Shown: positions 1 through 7,113 of the stretch, piece after piece
Layout of the letters: every line of letters starts with the position of its first letter
Numbering within the stretch: position 1 is the stretch's first letter
Source: JACMLX01 sp031374935
GTDB taxonomy: Bacteria; Gemmatimonadota; Gemmatimonadetes; Gemmatimonadales; Gemmatimonadaceae
Reading direction: 5' to 3'
NCBI GenBank assembly: GCA_031374935.1
Contig: JANMHB010000100.1
Coordinates: 1-41,037 of the forward strand
DNA: 41,037 nucleotides
Made by a program: the position numbers and the translations under genes
Notes under the pieces: generated by a model
Database searches by the model: none
What the model saw: only the letters and a program-made list of their open reading frames with translations
What the model was told of the DNA's origin: nothing

Positions 1-1
1 T

Positions 2-1726
2 CTCCGCCTCACCGCCAACCTCAGCACCGGCGGCACCGCGCGCGACATGACCGACCTGGTGCACCCCGACAATGCCGAGATGGCCGTCAGGGCGATCAAG
101 GCGATCGGGCTCGATATCGGTGGCGTCGATTTCCTCACGCCCGACATCACGCAGAGCTACAAGGAGATCGGTGGCGCGATCTGCGAGATCAACGCGGCAC
201 CCGGCTTTCGTATGCACATGGCGCCGAGTGATGGACGGCCGCGTGATGTGGCCGGCAAGACGATCGACATGTTGTTCCCCGCCGGCCGTCCGGTCACCAT
301 CCCGATTGCGGCGATCACCGGCACCAATGGCAAGACGACCACGTCGCGCATGCTGGCGCACATCCACAAGCTCTCAGGCAAGCGCGTGGGCCTGACGACG
401 ACGGATGGTGTGTACATCGATGGTCAGCGGACGGTGGTGGGTGACATGACCGGACCCACCGCCGCACGCATCGTGCTCAGCGATCCGATGGTGGATGTGG
501 CGGTGCTCGAGACCGCGCGCGGCGGCCTGCTGCGCGCCGGTATGGCGATGCGCTATGTGGACGTCGGTGCGGTGCTCAACATTCGCCCCGACCATCTGGG
601 GCAGAAGGGGATCGACACCCTCGAGCAGCTGGCTGAGATCAAGCGCACGGTGGTGGAAATTGCGCGTGACACCGCGGTGCTCAACGCAGATGATCCCAAC
701 ACGCTGCGCATGGCGGCGTACACCGAAGCCAAGCACGTCTGCTACGTCACGCTCAACCCCGACCACGAGTTGGTCCGCGAGCACATTCGTGCCGGCGGAC
801 GCGCGATCGCACTCGAGAACGGCATCAATGGCTCCATGATCACCATCTACGATCACGGCGCGCACATTCCGCTGCTCTGGACACACCTGATTCCCGCGAC
901 CATCGAAGGAAAGGCGTTGCACAACGTGCAGAACGCCATGTTTGCTGCAGCGATGGCGTTTGCGATGGGCGTCCGTCTCGAAGACATCCGGCACGGCCTT
1001 CGCACCTTCGACACCAGTTTCTTCCAGGCGCCGGGTCGGCTGAACGTCTTCGACCAGCTCCCGTTCCGCGTGTTGTTCGACTACGGCCACAACGCCGATG
1101 CCGTCGAGCAGCTCTGCCAGCTCGCCAACCGGCTCGATGTGAAGGGGCGCCGCATCTGCGTGCTCTGTGCTCCGGGCGACCGTCGCGATCAGGATATCGT
1201 CGCCATCGCTGACGCGGCGGCTGATGCAGCCTTCGATTTCTACATCTGCCGTCGTGATGACAGTCGTCGTGGTCGAGGTGACGACGAAGTGCCGCGGATG
1301 TTGCAAGCCGCACTGAAGGCGCACGGGATCAGCGACGATCGGATCGCCGTGATCGTGGACGAACAGCAGGCCATCGACGCGGCATTGCGAAAGGGCGAGC
1401 CGGGCGATCTGGTCCTGATCTTCGCCGATGCACTGGCGCGCGGCTGGAAGCAGATCACCCATTTCAAGCCCGATGCCGGGCAGCAGTCGTTTGCATCGCC
1501 GAAGCGACAGGCACCGCAGACGATCGCGCCGGAAGCGAAGGAGTTGGCTGATGACAACGTCCCGCCACTCCTGTCGCCAGCGGTCTCGCGCGAGTTTCCG
1601 GCATTGTTCGCGGCACCCGCGCCGGTTCGCGAAACCCCGAAGGTCAGCGACGTGGCTGGCATTGACGCTGCGAAGGTCGTGCGCGACGACCGGGGCGTGT
1701 TTCTGGCCCGCGAAGCGAACGATTGA
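2..1726 (+). CDS. cphA: Cyanophycin synthetase, 3' part (5' end outside window)
   Basis: The reading frame is open from base 2, before any start codon, so the gene is cut by the window edge. The first visible residues, ANLSTGGTARDMTD, match the end of the CphA ATP-grasp domain, and FLTPDI and EINAAPGF follow. A Mur-ligase domain comes next, with the P-loop GTNGKTTT at nt 320-343, then LETARGGLLRAG, NIRPDHLG and a C-terminal ligase core with FDYGHNADAV. CphA makes cyanophycin from Asp and Arg using ATP: the ATP-grasp site adds Asp to the backbone and the Mur-like site adds Arg to the side chain. After about nt 1480 there is a Pro/Ala-rich tail of about 80 residues that I do not recognise. A second ligase gene starts 15 bp downstream, so the two are probably co-transcribed. 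The family call is firm; the polymer actually made is inferred. Confidence 0.92.
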   Translation, partial: LRLTANLSTGGTARDMTDLVHPDNAEMAVRAIKAIGLDIGGVDFLTPDITQSYKEIGGAICEINAAPGFRMHMAPSDGRPRDVAGKTIDMLFPAGRPVTIPIAAITGTNGKTTTSRMLAHIHKLSGKRVGLTTTDGVYIDGQRTVVGDMTGPTAARIVLSDPMVDVAVLETARGGLLRAGMAMRYVDVGAVLNIRPDHLGQKGIDTLEQLAEIKRTVVEIARDTAVLNADDPNTLRMAAYTEAKHVCYVTLNPDHELVREHIRAGGRAIALENGINGSMITIYDHGAHIPLLWTHLIPATIEGKALHNVQNAMFAAAMAFAMGVRLEDIRHGLRTFDTSFFQAPGRLNVFDQLPFRVLFDYGHNADAVEQLCQLANRLDVKGRRICVLCAPGDRRDQDIVAIADAAADAAFDFYICRRDDSRRGRGDDEVPRMLQAALKAHGISDDRIAVIVDEQQAIDAALRKGEPGDLVLIFADALARGWKQITHFKPDAGQQSFASPKRQAPQTIAPEAKELADDNVPPLLSPAVSREFPALFAAPAPVRETPKVSDVAGIDAAKVVRDDRGVFLAREAND

Positions 1727-1741
1727 GCACCGGCAGTCAGC

Positions 1742-3538
1742 ATGACGCGCCCCACAGGCGAACCAGACCTCGCGTCGGGTTATCCCTCACCGACTATCGT
1801 GGACTCCCGACGCCTGATGGGTCCCAACCTGATGTACGCCGGGTTAGGCGCAGTGCTGGATGTGTCGCTCGACGATGCTGCGCCTGAGAAGAACGCGGCA
1901 CTGCTGACGGCGTGGCACGAGCGCATCTCGTTCCTCGCCGACGCACTCGAGTGGCCGGATCCCCACACGGTGCAGCGTGTGTATCCGGGTGGCGCGAGCC
2001 TATTCGTGCACGCGCCGATCGATCAGCTGATGACCGCCACCGAAGCGTGTGAATCGGCGTGGGTCTTCGCTGAGGCGATCGTCGCTGGCGCAGTTGACCC
2101 TGCCGCCGGAACATCGGTCGCGGGGCTGCTCGCGTGTGCCGATGCCGAGCCATCGGGAACGCGTCAATCACGCCGCGCGCTTCTCGAATTGTGGAACGAA
2201 GCGCAGCGGCTCGGCCTGAACCTCACCTTCGACGAAACGTCGGCATTCGTCGGTTCCGGCGTGGGCGCGAAGGGGTGGCCGCTCGCTGCCATACCAGCAT
2301 TGCCGGACATCGACTGGCTCTCGGTGCGCGACATCCCCATCGTGCTCGTGACCGGCTCCAACGGCAAGACCACGGTCGTCCGCATGGTCGCCGCCATGGC
2401 GAAGGCGGCCGGACACACGGTCGGCTACACCTGCACCGATGGCGTCTGGATCGACGGCGTGGCGGTCGAAAGCGGTGACTGGTCCGGGCCCGCTGGTGCC
2501 CGTCGCGTGTTACAAGACCAAACAGTCACCTTCGCCGTCCTCGAGACGGCGCGCGGCGGCATCCTGCGCCGCGGTCTGGCGGTCCAGCGCGCTTCCGTCG
2601 CCGCCATCGTCACGCTCTCGCCGGACCACTTCGGCGACTACGGCATCACCGACCTCGCCACCCTCGCCGAAGCCAAACTCGTCGTCAGCCGCGCCGTCGC
2701 CGAGACCGGCACGCTGGTCTACAACGCCGCGATCCCCGAGCTGTGCGACGCCATCGCTCGCTATCCCGGCCGCACCGTGGCTGTCGCCGTCACCGTCGAC
2801 AGCAACAGCGCTGACGAGAGGCCAGGAACTCCGTCCCCATTTGCGCCAGGAACTCCGTCCCCATTTGCGGCACGCAGTTCCGTGGATCTCGGTATGACGG
2901 ACCAAGAACTCGCGGACATACCGGCCACGCTCGGTGGCACCGCGATCCACAACGTGCTGAACGCAGCCATCGCACTGGCCATCGCGAACGAGCTGGAACT
3001 CGGCCCCAGGGCCGTCGCTGCGCTGAAGACCTTCGGGGCCGACCCACGCGACAACATGGGTCGCCTCATGCTGCTGCCCGTCGGTGACGTGACCGTTGTG
3101 ATCGACTATGCGCACAACCCACAGAGTGTCGCGGCCCTGATCGCGGCCACCAACCACCTCCACGCCGCCCGACGGGCGATCTCGCTCGGTACCGGTGGCG
3201 ATCGCGATGACCTCGCGCTGCAGCAGATCGCGAAAGCTGCCTTCGACTCCGGGGTAATCGATCTCTATATCGCCAAGGAGATGCCGAAGTTTCTCCGCGG
3301 CCGTCCGCCGGGCTCGATCAGCGAGACACTGCTCGTCGCCCTGCGCGACCTTGGCGCACCCGCCGCATCGCTGCGCAGCGCGCCGAGCGACATGGACGCT
3401 GCGCGCGTCGCGCTGCAATGGGCGCAGACGGGGGATCTGTTGCTGCTCGGTATTCACGATCAGCGCGGTGATGTGCTCGCTCTGCTTGCAGAACTGGCAC
3501 GACTCGACTGGCATGCCGGGGATCCGCTGCCCGTGTGA
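1742..3538 (+). CDS. CphA-like Mur ligase lacking the ATP-grasp domain
   Basis: This 598-residue protein starts at ATG 1742. Residues about 18-115 resemble the CphA N-terminal domain (RRLMGPNLM), and a Mur-ligase domain follows directly with P-loop TGSNGKTT at 204-211, LETARGGILRRG, LSPDHFGDYG and DYAHNPQS. The ATP-grasp domain that lies between these parts in CphA is absent. It could therefore catalyse only the amino-acid-adding, Mur-type half-reaction, perhaps assisting the upstream synthetase. Tandem cphA/cphA'-type pairs are known in other bacteria, but those genes are usually fuller length. Residues 361-376 are two identical octapeptides, GTPSPFAP-type, encoded by a perfect 24-bp tandem repeat that looks inserted between the ligase central and C-terminal parts. 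The exact substrate is unknown. Confidence 0.85.
   Translation: MTRPTGEPDLASGYPSPTIVDSRRLMGPNLMYAGLGAVLDVSLDDAAPEKNAALLTAWHERISFLADALEWPDPHTVQRVYPGGASLFVHAPIDQLMTATEACESAWVFAEAIVAGAVDPAAGTSVAGLLACADAEPSGTRQSRRALLELWNEAQRLGLNLTFDETSAFVGSGVGAKGWPLAAIPALPDIDWLSVRDIPIVLVTGSNGKTTVVRMVAAMAKAAGHTVGYTCTDGVWIDGVAVESGDWSGPAGARRVLQDQTVTFAVLETARGGILRRGLAVQRASVAAIVTLSPDHFGDYGITDLATLAEAKLVVSRAVAETGTLVYNAAIPELCDAIARYPGRTVAVAVTVDSNSADERPGTPSPFAPGTPSPFAARSSVDLGMTDQELADIPATLGGTAIHNVLNAAIALAIANELELGPRAVAALKTFGADPRDNMGRLMLLPVGDVTVVIDYAHNPQSVAALIAATNHLHAARRAISLGTGGDRDDLALQQIAKAAFDSGVIDLYIAKEMPKFLRGRPPGSISETLLVALRDLGAPAASLRSAPSDMDAARVALQWAQTGDLLLLGIHDQRGDVLALLAELARLDWHAGDPLPV
2821..2868. repeat. Perfect 24-bp tandem repeat, in frame inside the ligase gene
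   Basis: Two identical 24-bp units occupy 2821-2844 and 2845-2868. Each holds the core GGAACTCCGTCCCCATTTGC. Because 24 is a multiple of 3, the host frame stays open and gains two copies of PGTPSPFA. The complement of the core (GGGGACGGAGTTCC) resembles short dispersed repeats that I recall from bacteria carrying REP-associated tyrosine transposases; that link is from memory and cannot be checked here. Confidence 0.9.
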
Positions 3539-3540
3539 AC

Positions 3541-3576
3541 GAGGCCGCACAAATCGGTGCCGAGTTGTGCGGCTCT
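3541..3576 (+). promoter_or_regulatory. Stem-loop between the ligase and aspartase genes
   Basis: GCCGCACAA at 3544-3552 pairs perfectly with TTGTGCGGC at 3565-3573, with a 12-nt loop. With one bulged G the stem extends by GAG/CTC. It lies just after the ligase stop (3538) and 50 bp before the aspartase ATG. No T-tract follows, so it may be an attenuator, an operator or an mRNA-processing hairpin rather than a classical terminator. Confidence 0.45.
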
Positions 3577-3622
3577 GCGGGCCGTGCTCGCATGCGCTCG
3601 CGTCCGCGCGTAGCTTCGTGCC

Positions 3623-5479
3623 ATGAAAAATGTGATTCTCGCACAGCTCAAGGCGCTGCCGTTCGTGGCGGGGCTTCCGGACGCACAGCTCTGGCGCTTT
3701 GCCCAGTCGCTGGAGATGCATTCGTTCGCCACCGATGACGTCTTCTTCAATGAAGGTGACGAGCGGTCGATGTTCGCTCTCGTCGTCACCGGCGGTGTGG
3801 CCATCGAGAAGACGGCCGAAGGGCGTACCACCCGCCTCGTCACGATGGGGCCTGGTGAAGCGATCGGCGAAGGACTGCTGCTCGACGACACGCGCCATGG
3901 CACCACTGCCCGTGCCGTCATTGCCGGTGAGTTGCTGATCCTGCGCAAGGCCGCGCTGGCCGAGATCGTGAAGGACAACCCGCATCTCTACGCCGGCCTC
4001 GTCGGACGCGCCGCGCGTGCGATTGCCGGTCGCCTGCGTATCGCCGATGCCACGCTCGTGGGCCGTGGCCGCACGCTCGGTTTCGGCAGCCGGCGCATGC
4101 GCACCGAACACGACCTGCTCGGTGAACGCGAAGTGCCGGACGAGGCGCTCTACGGTGTGCAGACGCTGCGCGCCGCCGAGAACTTTCCGATCACCGGAGT
4201 CCCGCTGCGTGAGTTTCCCGAACTGATCAACGCGCTGGCCGCGGTCAAGATCGCCGCCGCGCAGGCCAACCGGGAACTCGGGTTGCTGCCGGACAACATC
4301 GCCGATGCGATCGTGCGGGCCGGTGAAGAGCTGCGTGCCGGACGGCATCACGAACATTTCATCGTCGACATGATTCAGGGCGGTGCCGGTACCAGCACCA
4401 ACATGAACGCCAACGAAGTGATCGCGAACCGGGCGCTGGAAATCCTCGGACGTTCGCGCGGCACCTACGACGTGGTGCATCCCAACGAGCATGTGAATCG
4501 CAGTCAGAGCACCAACGACGTCTATCCCACGTCGATCCGGATCGCACTCCATACCGCGCTCGACACGCTGCGTGATGCGCTGAAGGATCTCTGCGGCGCG
4601 ATGGATGCCAAGTCAGTGGAGTTCAAGGAACTGATCAAGATGGGCCGCACGCAGTTGCAGGATGCGGTACCCATGACCCTCGGCCGCGAGTTCAAGGCCT
4701 GGGCACACACCCTGATGGAAGACGTCGATCGGCTTGGCGAGGCGCAGGCCCTGATGCGCGAGATGAACATGGGTGCCACTGCCATCGGTACCGGCATCAC
4801 CGCGTCAGATGCATTCACCGTATCGGTGCGGAAGCATCTCTCCGACGTCACGGGTCTGGTGATGATCACCGCGCCCGACCTGATCGAGGCCACCAGCGAC
4901 ACCGGCGCGTTCGTGCAGTTGAGTGGTGTGCTCAAGCGCACCGCCACCAAACTCTCGAAGATCTGCAACGATCTGCGGTTGCTGTCGTCTGGTCCCCGCG
5001 CCGGTTTCGGTGAGATCAACCTGCCGCCGATGCAGCCCGGCAGCAGCATCATGCCGGGCAAGGTCAATCCCGTCATCCCTGAAGTCGTGAATCAGGTCTG
5101 CTTCAACATCATCGGCGGCGATGTCACCGTGACGATGGCGGCCGAGGCAGGGCAGCTGCAGCTCAACGTCTTCGAGCCGATCATCGCCTACAAGCTGCTC
5201 GGCGGCATCTCGGAACTGACGCACGCCATTCACGTGCTGAAGGACAAGTGTATCGTTGGCATCACGGCCAATGCGGATCGCATGCGCTACTACGTCGAAC
5301 ATTCGATCGGCGTCGTGACCGCGCTGCTGCCCGTGATCGGCTATGAAAAGGCGACCGAGGTGGCGAAGGAAGCGCTGGCCACTGGTCGCGGGGTGACGGA
5401 AATCGTGCTCGAGCGCGGGTGGCTCACGCGCGCGCAGCTGGACGACATTCTGCGGCCGGAGTCGATGGCGGGGCGGTAG
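3623..5479 (+). CDS. aspA: Aspartate ammonia-lyase with N-terminal cNMP-binding-like domain
   Basis: The protein has 618 residues against about 470 for ordinary aspartases; the extra length is N-terminal. Residues about 10-140 look like a CRP-type cyclic-nucleotide-binding beta-roll (FFNEGDERSMFALVVTGGV, then GEAIGEGLLLDD). Residues about 160-618 are a full fumarase/aspartase-superfamily lyase: GAGTSTNMNANE near 255-271, NRSQSTNDVYPT, GRTQLQDAVP and the signature GSSIMPGKVNP near 472-482. The lyase converts L-aspartate to fumarate plus ammonia in the cytosol. The usual phosphate-binding Arg of the nucleotide pocket is not in place: the segment reads DTRHGTTARA, with His at the aligned position and Arg one before it, so ligand binding is uncertain. 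The position after the cphA-type genes suggests use of Asp in nitrogen storage and recovery. Fumarase is excluded mainly by overall similarity. Confidence 0.9.
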   Translation: MKNVILAQLKALPFVAGLPDAQLWRFAQSLEMHSFATDDVFFNEGDERSMFALVVTGGVAIEKTAEGRTTRLVTMGPGEAIGEGLLLDDTRHGTTARAVIAGELLILRKAALAEIVKDNPHLYAGLVGRAARAIAGRLRIADATLVGRGRTLGFGSRRMRTEHDLLGEREVPDEALYGVQTLRAAENFPITGVPLREFPELINALAAVKIAAAQANRELGLLPDNIADAIVRAGEELRAGRHHEHFIVDMIQGGAGTSTNMNANEVIANRALEILGRSRGTYDVVHPNEHVNRSQSTNDVYPTSIRIALHTALDTLRDALKDLCGAMDAKSVEFKELIKMGRTQLQDAVPMTLGREFKAWAHTLMEDVDRLGEAQALMREMNMGATAIGTGITASDAFTVSVRKHLSDVTGLVMITAPDLIEATSDTGAFVQLSGVLKRTATKLSKICNDLRLLSSGPRAGFGEINLPPMQPGSSIMPGKVNPVIPEVVNQVCFNIIGGDVTVTMAAEAGQLQLNVFEPIIAYKLLGGISELTHAIHVLKDKCIVGITANADRMRYYVEHSIGVVTALLPVIGYEKATEVAKEALATGRGVTEIVLERGWLTRAQLDDILRPESMAGR

Positions 5480-5498
5480 CCGGGACGGGCCAGGGGTA

Positions 5499-5524
5499 TT
5501 GACCGGTCTGACCAGACTAGTCAA
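5499..5524. promoter_or_regulatory. Palindromic operator overlapping the promoter of the Phd/PIN module
   Basis: A 26-bp interrupted palindrome, with half-sites TTGAC and GTCTG followed by CAGAC and GTCAA, ends 9 bp before the antitoxin ATG (20 of 26 positions are symmetric). Its left end is a good -35 box (TTGACC, 5499-5504), and 17 bp later lies a weak -10 (CAATTT, 5522-5527). This is the usual site for Phd-type autorepression. Spacing would place the RNA start at or next to the ATG at 5534. Confidence 0.7.
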
Positions 5525-5533
5525 TTTTCCGTG

Positions 5534-5824
5534 ATGTCGAAAGAATACTCCATCTACGACGCGAAGGCGCAGCTGTCCGCGCTCGTCCGGCAGGTGCGCG
5601 AGTCGGGGCAGACGTTCGTCATCACGGTGCACGGCGAGCCGGCGGCGGAGCTGCGTCCGATCGAGACCCCGCGCGCGGCGCAGACGCTCGCGGAGCGCGT
5701 GGCGGAACTTGAGGCCATCGGCGCGATTTCTCCGGCCAAGCGCAAGCCTGGCGAGAAGTTGCATTTCCCGATCGGTGAGCCGAACCCGGGGGCCTTGCAA
5801 CGCTTCCTCGAGGAACGCGATTGA
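5534..5824 (+). CDS. Phd/YefM-family antitoxin
   Basis: This is a 96-residue protein. The N-terminal part is a classical Phd/YefM fold: YSIYDAKAQLSALVRQVRESG, then FVITVHGEPAAELRP. This domain binds DNA and represses its own operon, while the C-terminal tail (here GEKLHFPIGEPNPGALQRFLEERD) usually wraps the toxin. A GTG directly precedes the ATG (5531), so either may be used; neither has a Shine-Dalgarno sequence. The stop overlaps the toxin start by four bases (TTGA), which indicates translational coupling. The palindrome at 5499-5524 is the likely operator. Confidence 0.88.
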   Translation: MSKEYSIYDAKAQLSALVRQVRESGQTFVITVHGEPAAELRPIETPRAAQTLAERVAELEAIGAISPAKRKPGEKLHFPIGEPNPGALQRFLEERD

Positions 5825-6201
5825 CATCAGCATTCGTGGACACGTCCGTCATCCTTGCAGTCGCGTTTCAGGAAGCCGACTTTGAGGAGGTGGCCGAACG
5901 ACTCGAACGTTTCGACGCGGTGTATGCGTCAGATCTTCTCGAGGCGGAGCTGCGTAGTGCCTGCCGGCGTGATCTGCGCAGTGTTGATGAACGGCTGATC
6001 GCACAGCTCCGGGTCGTGTACCCTCAGCGTTCGATCCGGGCCGAGATCGTTCGAGTACTCGATGCAGGATACACGCGGGGTGCTGACTGTTTCCACTTGG
6101 CCACCGCGTTGTTCCTGGCCCAGAGTCCAGAAGAACTGACCTTTCTCACGCTCGACAAACGCCAACGCGACGTCGCCGCGACTCTCGGCTTCATGACCTG
6201 A
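5821..6201 (+). CDS. PIN-domain toxin (VapC-like ribonuclease)
   Basis: A 126-residue PIN domain with the expected acidic residues: D7 in FVDTSV, E41/E43 in LLEAEL, D89 in GADCFHLA and D112 in LTLDKRQRD. PIN toxins are Mg-dependent endoribonucleases held inactive by the partner antitoxin. Translation starts at TTG 5821 inside the antitoxin stop; I see no better in-frame start. The target RNA cannot be told from sequence. Confidence 0.88.
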   Translation: MTSAFVDTSVILAVAFQEADFEEVAERLERFDAVYASDLLEAELRSACRRDLRSVDERLIAQLRVVYPQRSIRAEIVRVLDAGYTRGADCFHLATALFLAQSPEELTFLTLDKRQRDVAATLGFMT

Positions 6202-6250
6202 GTCCACGAGCTCCGCGCACCGCGCCAAGGCTCGCATAGCCCGATCCTCT

Positions 6251-6291
6251 GGTGAGCGAGGCAACAGCATCCGGACACCTTGGTGCTCACC
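6251..6291. terminator. Inverted repeat between convergent toxin-antitoxin modules
   Basis: GGTGAGC (6251-6257) pairs with GCTCACC (6285-6291) across a 27-nt loop that allows a few further pairs. It lies between two convergent genes and overlaps the nucleotidyltransferase stop codon at 6287. No clear T-tract is present, so termination is only a guess. Confidence 0.3.
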
Positions 6292-6742
6292 GAAGCCGCT
6301 GGATCTCCTCGAGCACCTGGATATCCGCCACGTCCTGCGGTCGCCCGGTTCGCTTCGACGCGATCAGATTCGCGAGCGACACCGTCGGCACTGGTACCCC
6401 TTCGATGTCAAACACCGCGAGGTCTCTCTCGGCCTCCTCCCACCGAAGATTCCATGCGCGCGTCAACACATCCACGTTTGGAGTGTCCCCGATCATCGTC
6501 ACCGGGCGCGAGATGAGATCACCCGGCGCCATCTCTGATGCGATGCCGAACGGCAGAGCGCCCAGCGCACGCAACACCCTTTCCGCGTTTGGGACGGTAG
6601 GATCGATCAGGATGTCGACGTCACGAGTCGCGCGCGATGTACCCCAGAGCTGCATCGCCGTCGCGCCGACCACCGCATACCGCGCGTCCTCGGCGTTCAG
6701 CAGCAGGCAGACGCGAGCCACTGCCGTCGTCGGCGCCGTCAT
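6287..6742 (-). CDS. Nucleotidyltransferase-fold protein, probable toxin partner
   Basis: The 151 residues contain the nucleotidyltransferase signature of the AbiEii/MNT-type group: VVGATAMQLWGTSRATRDVDILID, with the G-x-A and D-x-D metal-site pattern at about residues 25-47. C-terminal features include VPVPTVSLANLIASKRTGRPQDVADI, common in this family. The start ATG (6740-6742) overlaps the stop of the upstream RHH gene by four bases, so the two are coupled. The pairing with a small DNA-binding protein points to a toxin-antitoxin or abortive-infection role. The acceptor (tRNA or protein) is unknown. Confidence 0.8.
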   Translation of the reverse strand: MTAPTTAVARVCLLLNAEDARYAVVGATAMQLWGTSRATRDVDILIDPTVPNAERVLRALGALPFGIASEMAPGDLISRPVTMIGDTPNVDVLTRAWNLRWEEAERDLAVFDIEGVPVPTVSLANLIASKRTGRPQDVADIQVLEEIQRLR

Positions 6743-7089
6743 TCCGAGGCCGCACGCAGCCGACGCCAGGTGCGAAAGTCCTCGAACGACGCGAAATACA
6801 GCGGCTCGGCGGGGCGAGTGACCATCTGTCCGGACTCGACGATATGCACGCCCTCGTCGCTCGCGCGAATCCGTTCGAGTGGCGTGAGCGCGAGGTCGCG
6901 CCGCAGTTGCTCACGGCGACTTGCGCCGAGTCCGCTCAGCGAGTTCCGGCTGGCGACATAGCACCGCAGCGCCTCCGCCACGATCCAGCTCCGCGACCGA
7001 TCCGTTTCGGCCGCCAGTCGGTCCGCCGCGTCGAGGTCGGCTTGCGGCAACGTGATGGCGATGCGGGCGAAGGGTTTTCCTCTGGGCAT
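6739..7089 (-). CDS. Ribbon-helix-helix (CopG-like) protein, probable antitoxin
   Basis: 116 residues. The N-terminal 45 residues fit a ribbon-helix-helix DNA-binding domain: a beta-strand ARIAITLP, then LDAADRLAAETDRSRSWIVAEAL. The remaining 70 residues form a polar tail with VHIVESGQMVTRP and FASFEDFRTWRRL. It is coupled to the nucleotidyltransferase gene by an ATGA overlap, the usual antitoxin-first order. A -10-like TATGAT lies six bases before the ATG and no Shine-Dalgarno is visible, so the mRNA may be leaderless. A 9-bp palindrome just upstream may be its operator. Confidence 0.8.
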   Translation of the reverse strand: MPRGKPFARIAITLPQADLDAADRLAAETDRSRSWIVAEALRCYVASRNSLSGLGASRREQLRRDLALTPLERIRASDEGVHIVESGQMVTRPAEPLYFASFEDFRTWRRLRAASE

Positions 7090-7095
7090 GAAACA

Positions 7096-7113
7096 ATCAT
7101 ACTTGGTAATACC
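7096..7113 (-). promoter_or_regulatory. Putative promoter and operator of the RHH/nucleotidyltransferase pair
   Basis: On the minus strand a -10-like TATGAT covers 7101-7096, and the near-perfect 9-bp palindrome GGTAWTACC covers 7113-7105 directly upstream. I see no convincing -35. Overlap of a palindrome with the spacer is typical for autorepression by an RHH antitoxin. Confidence 0.4.

Noticed and set aside
2510..4552. 680-residue minus-strand open frame opposite the ligase and aspartase genes
   Set aside because: It is antisense to two well-recognised genes, spans their junction, and its product is His/Arg/Asp-rich without any motif; a GC-rich shadow frame.
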